A program made the position numbers and the translations under genes. 64,000 nt of DNA. It comes from Siphonodentalium dalli (lineage: Eukaryota > Mollusca > Scaphopoda > Gadilida > Siphonodentaliidae). Below are positions 24,693 through 37,102 of this stretch, piece after piece. The notes beneath the pieces were generated by a model. That model was not told where the DNA came from and made no database searches. It saw only the letters and a program-made list of their open reading frames with translations. Every line of letters begins with the position of its first letter. Positions within the stretch are counted from its first letter, which is position 1. The stretch spans positions 42,631,503 through 42,695,502 of the forward strand of contig CP136065.1 of the NCBI GenBank assembly GCA_032622095.1, given 5' to 3'.

Positions 24693-26055
24693 GATTCATG
24701 CGATTGAATACTCCACTATGGATCATGCAGTCTGAATCGTTAATCTTCCCTCATATGACGTCACACGAGCTCGATGGATTACTGGTTAGCGACACGCAGT
24801 GTCAAACTTGAAAGGATGTCGAAATAAAATAATTGGCTTTTATCTACGATTGTTTATACATAAACGGCTGGACCATCGGAGCTGAAAATGTGTACATGTG
24901 GATAATTTGACATGGGGAATCTTATTAGATAGGCCCGTTGACATCATATGTCTTAAAATGCACTAATCATTAATTCAATTAAATAATTAATTATCTATCC
25001 AAAATGGCTGTACTCGGTCGGTGAACATTGAAATACTGGGATAACTTGACCCGTAGAGTATAATGAGATAGATGTCGTTGACATCAGACGATTTAAAGGG
25101 GCACATATGCGCAATAAAGAGCGTTCCTAATAAAGAAAACAATTGGGTCACCTGACCAGGGGAATATCACGGGGTGTGCACATCTTCTCATGTCCCATGA
25201 ATACTGGCTGAGTATAGAGCATAAATTATCTTTGATATCATACCTTAAACGGGGAATAAAACTTACGTGATACACCAAGAGCACTTATTATCAGTCCAGA
25301 AGATATGTGGGAAATTGGTGGTAAACCCATAGTATGATATGACAAGTGTTAGCCAGGGGTTACATGTATGTCGCGTCGTGTTTATACATGTCGTAAATGG
25401 AATCCTGATAGAGGTGTTAGAATGTTATTTAAAAATCGACCACCAATTTCCCCACATATATACTGAAATGATAATAAACGCTCTTTATTTATCATATAAT
25501 CTATTAAGCCCCCTTTAAGCATCTGATGTCAAATGTAAGTAATGTTTATTCTCAGCCATTATCCATGGATGGAGCATGATAATATGCGCCTATCCCATGC
25601 CATTCCCCTGGTCAGGTGACCCATCTGTACTAATTTTCCTACACAATGAACGCTCTTTGTTGCTCCTATTTGCCCCTTTAAGTCGTCTGCTATCAACGAC
25701 ATCTATCCCCCGATACTCTACGGGTAAATTTAACACCGTGTTTTAATTTTCACCGACCAGATTGCAACCATTTTGGGTATATAATTAATTATTTAATTAA
25801 ATTAATTACATGTGGCCTTTTAAGACATGTGATGTCAACGGGACATATTTAATAAGATCCACCTGGTCAAGGTACTTATGTGCACACATTTTCAGCCCCG
25901 ACGGTCCAGCCGTTTCTGTATAAACAATCAGTAGATAAAAGCCAGTTGTGACAGTCTTTCAAGTTTGGCACTGCGTGTCGCTAGTAGTCCGTCAAGTGAC
26001 TTCCCATGAGGGAAGATTATTGATTCAGACTGCACAGTCCACAACCGGATGAATC
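24693..26055. mobile_element. 1.36-kb foldback element with nested inverted blocks
   Basis: The left arm (24693-25330) and right arm (25430-26055) are inverted copies. Paired blocks include GCAGTCTGAATC, AATCTTCCCTCAT, GGCTTTTATCTAC, CGGCTGGACC, TAATTAATTATCTA-like, GATGTCGTTGA and GGTCACCTGACCAGGGGAAT. An inner pair (GGGAAATTGGTGG at 25310 and CCACCAATTTCCCC at 25440) and a third AAAGAGCG(T)T block near 25480 show an extra internal duplication. Arms are clearly diverged with indels. No ORF was recognised, and the target duplication is not clear. Confidence 0.75.
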
Positions 26056-26142
26056 GGCATAACTTCCGTTACGGGTGGCCTGTCACAAAATGTTTTCGGC
26101 AACGTGATCAGTGGATTAGCGGGCACCGGTGTAATCCTTTAA

Positions 26143-27691
26143 GGGGATGGCAAAGTCTGTTTCATAAAAAATGTCCGGAAACGGGCTGACAAAATTGGTA
26201 TTTTTCACATAAAAGCAGACAGAAATAGATATAACAACATAGAGATAATATATAGAGCATAGATCGTTAAAGGAGGTGCCACGAATAGATGTGAGCTAAA
26301 AAGCTTTTTGTACCAGAAAAATGACTTTGAAACAGAGTATATCTGCAATATTATGGCATTGTTTTGGCATTCAAATGTGAAAAACTATAACTTCAACAGT
26401 ATCATTAGGCAGCCCATCGTGATAAGTGACATACCGTTAAGAGCCAAGGAGCTATGCTTTAGATTAATGTTCACTGTATCGTTTGAAAAACGTCCGCTAA
26501 AACGTGTCAGTTTTTCTTGGGAGCCAGGAGCCATATTTCTATTGTAAACACATGTTCATGATGTTGTTGTCATTTTTTAATTCGCGGCAGGTACATGAAA
26601 ATCGACCAGAAAAGCAATTCGATCCTGCAATCGGGCAAGTTTATGATATGAAATCGATGCTTTCAGTTTATTTAAGTTGTTGGAATTAATTTAGTTGCTT
26701 GATTACCCACGATTTATGAAGTTTTGTGCTGTTTACAGATGGAAATGTTGATATTTTATTTTTAGAATTACCAGTCTATAGTCGAAAGCGAGATTACAAG
26801 ATGTCGTATTATTACGCAAATCACATAAATAGAAAACTTACATGTTTCAGAATATTGTATTATTCTAAAATCAAATAGCCTATATAAAAACGTATTTATG
26901 AATAGGAATGTACCGTATTCCGACGAAATATGTCATATTTTACGACGGACTCCTTGTGCGAGTTCACTTCCGGTCAATTATATTTTGGTGCACTGGGAGA
27001 AAAACATTGTGGAGAAAAATACGTTTAATAAAATTTGAATGTAAATTAATCGAGAAATTGTCGGTTATCAGGTACAATCATATAGCTTATAACCCATATA
27101 TATTGATGGGCATAATCAAAAGCTTGATCCCATGCGCGATTGTCTATACTGATCGATTTCCATTCGTAATCGTATTCTAGTATTGACGGATGGGTTTGTT
27201 TCTAATCATGGCCGCCCCGCCCCCATGGCATGTGTATCGGCTATCGCAAAATAATGTTAGGATATTATTGTCTCCCATACCAAGAAAAATAGTTCCTAAG
27301 AATGTAAACAATGCAAATTTTGCCATTATTCAGGATGACAGTACTATTTCACAGGCAGGGTATTTGGGAAAGTTCTTGTTTTTCCTCAAAATGACGTCTC
27401 CTTGTCTCTAGCCATATTCTTATAGGACCATTTTGACTGTTCAGTTTGTGCAAAAAGTTAACCATTGGAACTGGAGAAACGCCGTTTGGGGACATGATTT
27501 TTTGTCACTCTACCGCGAGTAAATTCTAACAGCTAAAATTTCTCTACTAATGACAAGATCTTTGTTTATTATTGATTATTATGTGTGAAAAATATGAAGT
27601 TGATCCATTCTATGGCCGGTGAGTAATTATTGATCATCTGGAGGTAGGGTGCAATCCGCGGTGGCCATCTTGACCAAACTTTGCCATCCCC
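26143..27691. mobile_element. TTAA-flanked 1.55-kb element, piggyBac-like
   Basis: GGGGATGGCAAAGT (26143) and ACTTTGCCATCCCC (ending 27691) are perfect 14-bp terminal inverted repeats. TTAA sits immediately outside both (26139-26142 and 27692-27695). TTAA duplication is the hallmark of piggyBac-type insertion. Internal ORFs of 60-90 codons (26308-26547, 26908-27180) show no transposase motif that I recognise, so it is probably non-autonomous or badly decayed. Confidence 0.7.
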
Positions 27692-27699
27692 TTAACATG

Positions 27700-29470
27700 G
27701 CGGGCTATGGGGTTTTCGCGGATTTCATCTCGAGAACAGAAATCAATGCTTTTCTATGTATGAAACAAATGTATTGATTACTATAGAGCATTTAGGGCTG
27801 TTATCAGTTTATCATGCCAGGGGCTTCATGTGCTCCAATATATGAGGCCCCAAAATTGTCATAAAACTAAACATCAAATAAGTACTCGAAAACACTAACA
27901 TTTTTCTCCAGTCAATGATGGCAGATGTTGGTGTGGATTATTGCCAGGAACCACAGTTTTCAGTTTGTTTATATTGTCACGGTAGATTGAATTTTAGGGA
28001 CTCAGAACTCTTAGAAGATTAACATTGGAGGTTATAGATGTTAGCGTGGATATACAACATTGTACTATGTGAAACCGTATTTGATATAGGGCTACTTACT
28101 GTCTTTTATATGAACTGTTATATCATAGGGGCCAGCATCCTCAGCATATTATGGCTGTATAAACATTCTTTTGATAACAATGTTTATGTCTAAAATATTT
28201 TTCTTGAGTGCTATACTCACCACCAGGGTATGGACTAGGCACATATATCTGATGTTAGGTGTCCTAGGGTATTCCAGTGTTAGTATATGCCTACTGATAT
28301 CAAAGTGACACCACTAGTACAAAATTGGCACTCAGACCCCGAATTTCCAATAATTTGAGAATTTGTATTATTTTGTACATTTTTCATTTTTCTATACATG
28401 TACTTCTTAGTACATAATAGTATACTCTATAATGTATAGCTATTTACTATCGCCAAGGGATGGGTTAAATATCTGCTGATCATGAGCGGCATCTCGTTAT
28501 GAATGGAAGCAGTCGGCCTCTTCAGTTTGCATACTCCTTTGTTTACATACTCCGCCCTTTTGCCGCGGTATCACGAGACCAGATCACTTATGTGTGTGGT
28601 TTTTCGTTGCCATTAACTTGGACAGGGGTACCGAAAACATAAAACAATCAGGTCTGTTATTTGTCAGCCAGTTGTTATCAATATCACCATACTGTTTGAT
28701 GCAGCATTATTTAAACGATTGTGCATGCCATGATATATTAGCCATTATTTATGACACCTGACAATTATTTTTGAACAGCTACACGTAGGTAACGCCCCTG
28801 GACCATTGTCTATTTGAGGCTTTGCACGCCAGGGGTGTTCAACGTGCATATACCATGTAGAGTTTCATATCCTCATGTTGATTTATTGTAAATGTATCCA
28901 GGCTGTCGGAAGCCAAAGGTTATGTTTCGTATCTGACAAGCTCTTTTGTAAATGGTCACAGGCGGCTTGCTGTCAACTTGTATCGAAATAAGTTTTGTAT
29001 GTCCGCACAGAATGGCCTTTTTGAGGATAGCCAAAATATTGAGACTGTAGTTGATCGGAGCATTCGAATATACCCTGGGGTATCCAAATAACATTAAAAT
29101 CACGTTTCTTATTTACCAGGTTTGTTTTTGTATGTCTGCTTCTTGAGCGTGTGGGAATATTTTTAAATTCAATATTAGTTCCTGTATTCCTTTCAAGTAC
29201 CGAGTAGCACTTTTTGGTAAACCCTCAGGATTTCACAAGAGCTAATCTATTAAGTGCATGGTATACGCAGGCATTTATAGATAAATTAGATTTCCAAAAG
29301 CATAGACAAGGCACTCGTTTTTGTTTTGCCATTCGGTTTTCACCGTCCGTATTGTGCCCCATCTGGGTTAGGTGCTCAGACACGTTTTTCTGCATGTATA
29401 TATTGTCTATTGTTAGGGAAACGGAATTGCAGAAGTTAATTTTTTGTTTGGTTTGATATGTTCTAATTTG
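27700..29470. other. no recognisable gene
   Basis: A minus-strand ORF at 28873-29103 and opposed ORFs at 29214-29488 have some protein-like composition but no domain, and no splice context that I can defend. Confidence 0.4.
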
Positions 29471-29476
29471 TTTTAA

Positions 29477-29934
29477 CCCTTTACCCAACAGAACGACCCT
29501 GTGCTAATGCATTCTCTTATATATGCGAGTCGACCATAGGTCGCCTCGCATATATAAGAGAATGCATTGGCTCAACACATATTAAAAATGATAAAATTGT
29601 CAAATAATGTCGAAAAATATTATAAAAATTGTTAAAAAATATAAGAAAAAATTATAAAATTGTTAAAGAATGTAAGAAAAAATGGTAAAAAGTGTTAAAA
29701 AAGATTTTTTTTAGGCCAATGCATTCTCTTATATATGCGAGGCGACCTATGGTCGACTCGCATATACATAAGAGAATGCATTGGCACAGGGCATAACTGT
29801 AACCATCACAATGTGGTCAATGAACCGGTTCCAATGATATCCATATTTGTATGGTGTTATTGAGACAGACCGAAGATATTTTAGGCTGTTGAAGCTTTAT
29901 TTGGGCGTTTTTGGCCGTTTTGTTGGGTAAAGGG
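29477..29934. mobile_element. piggyBac-like MITE with nested palindromes
   Basis: Perfect 14-bp terminal inverted repeats, CCCTTTACCCAACA (29477) and TGTTGGGTAAAGGG (ending 29934), are bounded by TTAA on both sides (29473-29476 and 29935-29938). Inside lie two hairpins, 29506-29568 and 29715-29784, each with 24-bp-class arms built from AATGCATTCTCTTATATATG and a CGACCATAGGTCG palindromic loop. The second hairpin is the inverted copy of the first, so the two also pair with each other. The 130-bp centre is A-rich. There is no ORF. Confidence 0.88.
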
Positions 29935-30539
29935 TTAATATAGCCTACTTGTTATGCATGTGCATTTTCTAAACATATTTTTATGGGAAAACTTCCGATC
30001 TGCAATTTGATTTTATTGAATATCACATGTTATTTTTGTTTTGGTTTTGTTGCTGTGAATTTCTGAACACATGCATGAATTCTCGGCATCTCAGACCAAA
30101 CATAACCGTATTCGCATGACTGGAGGTAAACTCAGTTTAGGTTGTGATTATAATTATTTGAGTTGTGATATTGGAGTATCCTTTTTTGTTTTGGAGAGCC
30201 ATTTTTCCGGATCACCATTTATATTCAGCAAGAAGAAAACCGTCACTGTATTATTAGGACCTGACAATCGAAGATATGGTACTCATTTACTTTCAATAGA
30301 CTGTCATTAGTACATTTTACGAAAAGCAAATGTAATGCTTCCTAACATTTGTCGTTTCAGAGCAAGCTTTTAAGAAAAAAAAAAATTTAAATTCGTGAAA
30401 AATACAATAGCCACCTGTCACACAGTGTAACTACAACAAATAAGATTTACGAATATATAGTTAATTGTTGTCGTAATATGTTCGAAAGGTCCAAAAACCT
30501 TTTTCGCAGAATTGACGACTACTGGCATCGCGGTGTCAT

Positions 30540-30890
30540 TGCGGTCACGGATGCCTGTTCGGGTTAGTGATTCAAACTTCAATCGCCGTGTCATTACGGT
30601 CTCACCATTCCTTCTGGTGGTGACGTTTACTGTATTCGCGGTGTCATTGGGGTTCGACCGTCCACACCGTCCGATGAATCGTTTTGCCATGGTAGTATCA
30701 TCAATGATATACGAGAATCGCGATTCAAACTATGCTCGCGCTGTCAAATACTGTCCACAACGTCCGATGAATCGTTTTGCCATGGTAGTATCATCATTGC
30801 TATACGAGGATCGCGATTCAAACTGTGCTCGCGCTGTCAATTACTGTCCACACCCTGTGATGCATTGTTTTGCCATGGCAGTAATATGAT
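30540..30890 (+). repeat. ~93-bp tandem repeat
   Basis: CCGATGAATCGTTTTGCCAT recurs at 30671 and 30764 (93 bp apart), with degenerate neighbours on both sides and weak relatives at 31650-31790. Because 93 is a multiple of three, an ORF (30512-30889) stays open. It has no start context or domain, and I regard it as a by-product. Confidence 0.7.
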
Positions 30891-31278
30891 CATATACTAG
30901 CGGAATTAACGAACCAAAGATAAACCACTCACATGAGGGTAGCTGCGGTAATATCATAATGTTCATTCCATCCATAAGAATGTCACCGTGTCGATTTCAA
31001 CGAAAATCGACGAACAACGTCACCATGTAACTTTCCCCATTGACCGAATTCGCCTGAACCTTCATGAATGTATCTTCCGCTTTGTTCATAATTATGTGTT
31101 TCCTTTCGATTCTAGAAAAGAGTATGATATTTATGGATTACCAGACGCATAATTATATGTACTATCTATTATTACTAACAATTAATTCCATGTTAAATAT
31201 ATGTTATTTCGTTACGTACAGTATCGCACAGTATAAAGTGTTGTACATTAAAAGCCAACCGTCGCACAGTATACCGGT

Positions 31279-31320
31279 AAATTCGTGATGTGAATCTTAT
31301 TATATTTCACATCACGAATT
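31279..31320. other. perfect 15-bp hairpin upstream of TSP1 gene
   Basis: AATTCGTGATGTGAA and TTCACATCACGAATT flank an 11-nt AT loop, about 500 bp before the TSP1 gene start codon. It may be a regulatory palindrome or a transposon scar. Confidence 0.55.
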
Positions 31321-31823
31321 TCGATCACTTTTCACTCGCCAACAGAGTGTAGACTGTAGTTAATAGTGCACGTTATTTATGTCATATTTTCTCAATAAAA
31401 GGTAAACATCCGTTACGAATGAACTTAAATTGTAATTCAATATTCATAATTCTCATTTGCAATACCAGTAATCGAAAGACATGCAGGTAACAAGATTGTC
31501 CTATTACGACATTAATGCGTTAAGTCCATGGAAATACTTTGCGACAAAAGTGGTCGCACAAATTCAGAAAAGCAGCGTCGTATTAGATAATAATTGGTGA
31601 CATCACAAAATCAGATATAGTCTACATACGACCAAAACATCTGGCTTTGTTTCGTTATCATCGGTCACACGAGGTTCGCGATTCAAACTGTGATCCCGCT
31701 ATCTATTGCCGTCTGCTCCGATTCGTCGTTTTGCAGTATCATCGGTCACACGCGGACCACGATTCAGACTGTCATCGCCGGGTCATTGCATTCTAACCGA
31801 TATTATCTACATTTCGTATTAAG

Positions 31824-32091
31824 ATGCTGATGCAATTATTCACAGTAGCAAGCTTTATCTTGCTGGTTGGCGGATACGGCCATGACCACCGACCAAAGTA
31901 CAACACGAGCTCGAATACAACCTCGACCGACAGTGCGTCGATTAAAATGACATCAACGGAAAACTCAACCACTCACACCTCAACGACCGACCAGACACCA
32001 CGGGCACAGGCTACCTCACAACGTCACATCATCGTAGAACACGGGGATTTCACGGCCTATCTCGTCGAGTCGGAGTATATGGAACAACCAG
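31824..32091 (+). CDS. TSP1-repeat protein, exon 1: signal peptide and Thr/Ser-rich segment
   Basis: The ATG opens a 17-19-residue hydrophobic signal peptide (MLMQLFTVASFILLVGGYG), so the protein should enter the secretory pathway. About 50 residues rich in Thr, Ser and Asn follow (residues 28-67, including NTTSTDSASIKMTSTENSTT with NTT, NST-type glycosylation sites), like a short mucin stalk. The exon then reads HIIVEHGDFTAYLVESEYME and ends QP+G at CCAG/GTAACT, phase 1. Every TSP1 exon downstream begins and ends in phase 1, which is why I join this exon to them. The next one is 5 kb away at 37103. The N-terminal region matches no family I recognise. Transcript evidence would be needed to prove the join. 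Confidence 0.72.
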
Positions 32092-32164
32092 GTAACTGCT
32101 TATGATTTCAATCATATTTTTTTCATATTCTGTTACACTGAGAAATAAAATATGTTGGACCTTC

Positions 32165-32415
32165 TAGTGTGCTATACCGCAGTTAATGTGTCGGCCTGGG
32201 TTGATGCCATCCAGAGTGCAAACATGTATGGGTAAATAACTGTTTATTGTTAGCCTTGGTTAATGTCTTCCATAGTTCAATCCTGTGAGTAACTGTTAAC
32301 TTGTAGGTCTGGGATAAAGTATTCTACAGAGCGCTATCATGTTAGTATCTGTTAATTTGTCGGTCTGGGATAAAGTCTTCTATAGAGCGCTATCCCGTGA
32401 GTAACTGTTACTTTT
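32165..32415 (+). repeat. ~60-bp minisatellite, left part
   Basis: Units contain GT(C/A)GG(C/T)CTGGG(T)TAATGCC, TTCTATAGAGCGCTATC and GTGAGTAACTGTTAA. The same units resume at 33940-34275 and once near 36280, so one array was split by later insertions, including the hAT-like element. The word GTGAGTAACTG resembles a splice donor. Confidence 0.72.
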
Positions 32416-32588
32416 CCTTTAAACATATTGTAATGTATCTTGAGAGATATATATGTAGGATCGGGGCACACGTTACAAATCTTAAAACTTGCCACTATCA
32501 TGATAAAAACATAAAGATACATACAAATACATAGCAGATATATCACAACGTGTTTATTGATAGCAGTGCAGTGTGTGTATGCTGTGAG

Positions 32589-33883
32589 CACAGGTCCCCA
32601 AAACAAAAATTTACCCCACCCCCAATAGTACTTAATCCTATAGAAAGGTATCCAACTTGGCCCGGCCTAATTTTTTTTATCATTTTTACAAAGTCCACAA
32701 TCAGGTTCAAAATACACAAAAATAATTTGTGTACATAAATGCCTCATATATAGTTAGAAAGATATGTTATTACTCTTCACTTTGATGTATCCCATGTAAA
32801 AATTGGTTAAGAAAAACTCCGGTTATGAGCACAGGTCTGACGCAAAGCGGCTGTAAAATTTCACTCGTTCGAAATGGTGTCCGCTAAATTGGGTCAAATA
32901 GTCCGGTTTTTACACCGACTTTCGCTTCAAAAACACGCTCAACGGAAAGTAGAATGTATATATTATACATCATTAGAAGCGGAATTGTTTACTGATTCAC
33001 CAAAACCAATTACGCTACATAACGGCATCGTATCTCTCGTATTTATTGAAAAATTCAGTTTCATAAACCCGGAAGTAAAATTAAATTTTCCAAAACCAGC
33101 CATTTTGGGGATATTTTGTGCGAGTCTGCTATGAGTACTATTTATAGTTCTTATGCAACACAATATATAGTTATAAAAATTAAATAAATACACAGACTGA
33201 ATTAACACGATTTGAAAACATACATATGGACAAGAATATAACTTCATAAATATTTAGAGCGTATATATACACTACTTCTTCGTTATATATTTGATTTATA
33301 TTTGGCCCATGACAAGTTAGTGTTACGTCATTTGTGCTTGCTTACAATATTTGACAAAATGGCTGGCTTTGGAAAATTTCATTTTGCTTCCGGGTTTATG
33401 AAACTTAATTTTTCAATAAATAGGAGAGATACGATGCCGTTATGTAGCGTAATTGGTTTTTGTGGGTCAGTAAACAATTCCGCTTCTAATTATGTATAAT
33501 ATATATATTCTACTTTCCGTTGAGCGTGTTTTTGAAGCGAAAGTCGGTGTAAAAACCGGACTATTTGACCCAATTTAGTGGACACCATCTCGAACGAGTA
33601 AAATTTTACAGCCGCTTTGCGTCAGACCTGTGCTCATCATCGGAGTTTTTCTTAACCAATTTTTACAGGGGATACATCAAAGTGAAGAGTAATAACATAT
33701 ATTTACAGGGGATACATCAAAGTGAAGAGTAATAACATATCTTTCTAACTATATATGAGGCATTTATGTACAAAAATTATTTTTGTGTATTTTGAACCTG
33801 ATTAGGCCGGGCCAAGTTGGATACCTTTCTATAGGATTAAGTACTATTGGGGGTGGGGTCAATTTTTGTTTTGGGGACCTGTG
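32589..33883. mobile_element. hAT-like foldback element, 1,295 bp
   Basis: CACAGGTCCCCAAAAC at the left end and GTTTTGGGGACCTGTG at the right end are perfect 16-bp inverted repeats. The 8-bp GCTGTGAG lies directly outside both (32581-32588 and 33884-33891). An 8-bp target duplication is typical of hAT transposons. Inverted homology continues inward for about 540 bp per arm around a ~230-bp centre. The right arm has an extra ~42-bp direct duplication (33661-33740). There is no transposase. The mirrored ORFs inside (MAGFGKF... on both strands) come from the palindrome. It lies in intron 1 of the TSP1 gene. Confidence 0.87.
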
Positions 33884-33939
33884 GCTGTGAGTATCGGGTT
33901 ATCATCTGTATTCCAAATTGCTAACGAAGACATGCTGTC

Positions 33940-34275
33940 AATGTGTAGGCCTGGGTTAATGCTTTCTATATAGTGCTATCCCGTGAGTAACTGTTAATTT
34001 GTAATGCCTTCTATAGAGCGCTATCACGTGAGTAACTGTTAAGGTGTCGGGCTGGGTTAATGGCTTCCAGAGTGCAATCATGGGAGTAAATTTTAATGTG
34101 TAGGCCTGGGTTAATGCCTTCTATAGAGTGCTATCACGTGAGTAACGGTTAATGTGTCGGTTATTAATGTCTTATATATATAGAGTGCTATCCCTTGAGT
34201 AACTGTCAGTGTGTAGGCTTGGTTTAATGCTTTCTTTTGAGCGCTATTAGGTGAGTAACTGTTAATGTGTTGGTA
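33940..34275 (+). repeat. ~60-bp minisatellite, right part
   Basis: This continues the array at 32165-32415, with about six units such as GGCCTGGGTTAATGCCTTCT, AGAGTGCTATCACGTGAG and TAACTGTTAATGTG. Confidence 0.75.
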
Positions 34276-34278
34276 GTG

Positions 34279-34413
34279 GATAATATTCGAAGCAGATGGG
34301 ATTCGGTAAATGAATCAACGAGGCGCTTGCGCCGGGATTCGGTAAATGAATCAACGAGGCGCTTGCGCCAATTTGATTCTTGACCGTATTCCCGACGCTG
34401 AGAATATTATCCA
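34279..34413. repeat. small inverted-repeat element with internal 38-bp duplication
   Basis: GGATAATATTC (34279) and GAATATTATCC (ending 34413) are perfect 11-bp inverted ends. Between them ATTCGGTAAATGAATCAACG plus AGGCGCTTGCGCC occurs twice in tandem. Flanking CTTAAAACCCACC (34415) faces GGTGGGTTTTAAG near 36270, which may mark a larger nested element. Confidence 0.45.
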
Positions 34414-37100
34414 ACTTAAAACCCACCCATCATTGGTGCCAACTATCCATTTGGTCTGGTCCATAGCTCTGTTTTGATTACCTGAGTATATACGCCCACA
34501 GTTCAGCACGGACAGTTATTGTTGTCCACGGCGAAAAGCAACACGTTTCAATTATTATTTAATTCGAATTCGGACTCGCCAGTTGATGTACGTTTCCTCC
34601 GAAGTTTGCCGTTGCGATATGGATTCGGCCAGTGTATGTCAGCTATATATTTCTATCCAATTGTATTTGTTCATTGTTCTTTCTTTCGTGATTTAAAGAT
34701 GACCCATCTTATTCAAAATCAAATAAGTTAACATTCCATAAACCATTTATCAGGCAATAAAACATGAAAAATAATGGTCGTTATACATATGCATCACCAA
34801 TACAGCACCACAAGAAACATTCAAAAATAATGTGATCAGAATGAGCATACACAGCTTATTTTCGAAATTGCTCTTCAATTTCCATCGTTGGTTGATCATG
34901 AAGTAAAAACGCTCCTTAGAAAATATGATTTTTCTAATATGCTGGCGCCAAACAACACGAAACCTGGTAAAACTGCCACATTATTAAGAAGTCGAAAGTA
35001 CACAAGGGGCTTGCATAACTGGGTTTACTGATTCTTTCTCATTGTTGTCTTGTGTATAATACGCAATAATACAAGTATTACAGTGTCAAATCGTATGGGG
35101 TTTCTTGAATTTCCAGTTATTACCAGAAAGACACCTACTAGCTTCAATTCTAAGTATCATCCTATATTTAATACACAGGGACGTGGCTAGACGTGATTCA
35201 GAGAAGTATGGCAATTTAAATGTGCACACCCATCCCCTTCAGGATAAATGTTTCAAACTGAATGGTATCATTACGTTTCCAGTTATTGGATAATTCTTAC
35301 ATGCCATGGGTAACCCCCCACCCCGTGGTTGGCAAATTCCCATAAGTCCCATCGTGTATGCATGATTTCCAACTATTCCCCCACCACGATGACCTTACAT
35401 ATACCTTTAAGTATCACCCCCAAAAGTTAACAAATGGTCAGTGCACAAAATTCAATGTATAACCTGTGTTATTTTGTCTTTGAAACGGCATACAATCGCG
35501 TAAATAGTGCCTATATATCGTTCAATATATAGTTGATTAATCATCAGCGACGTGGCTAGAGGGTTCCGGGAATTTTCCAGCTGCATCCCGTCCATTTTAA
35601 CCAGGCTGAGCTCGCAATGTCGCGTAATTTCATTTTCTTCCCGTGGCTTGGAATTTCCTAACTGTAACTATTGTGGGGAGGAATCATGAAACAATTTGAA
35701 ATATGAGCCTGAACACTGCAAAATCCTAGCATCTATAAAAGTCTAACTCCATTTGTTTTTCTTTTAAACATTTTAAAATCCGAACCTGACTGAAATTTGT
35801 AGTCTTAGAATATGTATATAACTACATACATATACAGGCCGCCATTTTGTTTCAGTTTGATTTATTCGTAATTTGTAATTGATTAGCAGGTTTTGTCTGG
35901 CCAACGTTTAGTGAGGTGGGAGAACAATTCAATTTTTTTATTTTACTGGCCTCAAGATTTCCAAACACTAAGATTGGAAAATTCCCGAAAGTTTTGACCG
36001 AATGTAGGAAATTCTCCGCTAATTACCCCCATCCCCATATCAACGCCCGAGTCCCTTTTACGACAGACGTTTTATGTATATTTTTATATTATTTTCTCGA
36101 CTCGCGACGGGAGTATAGCATCAAATAATCCCTTGCGTATTCTTAAAAAATGCCCACGGGTATTCTTAAAGAATAAAAATAAATAAAATAACACTCATGC
36201 GATTAAAAAGCTCGAGGATTCTGCCGGATAAGAGCCGTGTCAGGACAAAGGGATAATACTTCGGTGGGTTTTAAGCATCGGTTAATGCCTTCTATAGAGC
36301 GCTGTCCCATGGGTAACTAATAATAATTATGTTAGCCTGGGTTGATGAAGATGTGTGGTTTTTCGTTTCTACTCAAATGGTACGATAACACTTTCATAAA
36401 ATTGTTTTTATATTGTAAAACATGGGGGGGGGGGATCTTCATTTTTGTTTTCCGAAGCGCTGCTGCGGTAATGGTGGTATACCTTGTTACCGTATTTTAA
36501 AATTTATGTTCCTTAAAGATACGGGCGATGTTGGCGGTGGGTATGCTGTTAAAACATTCACCTCCGTCAACAACCGCCATAAACAGAAATAATAGTAAAA
36601 TATAGACATACTTTAAGAGCAGGCTCTTGTTTACGTACACCATCGTACGTCTTGACGACAATATACTATTTACGCGCTGATTATGTTTGGCATACGAACT
36701 ATATATATTTTAATATTCCTTCTGTTGATGGCGATTTGAACACAAATTAATATTTCTGCAACGAACGCCGCCCGTGCATTTAACATAATTATGTCTTACT
36801 AAGTGAGGGTTAGAGCATGCGAAGAATTTTTGACCAGAATGAATCATGTCGAAGACGGGATTGATTCTGGTGAAAAAAAGGCTTCGCGTGCTCTTATCGA
36901 TTTAGAGTACAATTGACCTCAACCAATGTGGTTAACTAAATAATCGCCGATGAGCTTGAGTTAACCACAACAGACAAACATTCCACTGACCGTCATTGAT
37001 TGCTTTACCAATCAGGGATGGATTGTAGAAATAGGAGTATGCTCTAAACAATGTGATAGATGGTGTTGGTATTGCTACTATGCTTCATGTATTATTATGC
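34414..37100. other. intron of TSP1 gene, no exon recognised
   Basis: AT-rich sequence. Repeated GACGTGGCTAGA occurs near 35180 and 35549, there is a G11-type run near 36424, and a stray 60-bp minisatellite unit lies near 36280. No TSP1-like exon was found. Confidence 0.5.
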
Positions 37101-37102
37101 AG

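Noticed and set aside
28873-29488. Possible second reverse transcriptase fragment
   Set aside because: I could not align conserved RT blocks in any frame.
30512-30889. 125-codon repeat ORF as a secreted or structural protein
   Set aside because: No signal peptide, start context or splice pairing; it is explained by a 93-bp tandem repeat.
32874-33499. Two related ORFs on opposite strands (MAGFGKF...)
   Set aside because: They are the two arms of the hAT-like foldback element.
34415-36275. A larger TIR element with CTTAAAACCCACC ends
   Set aside because: The inverted match is only about 13 bp and no target duplication is visible. Mentioned only within another entry.
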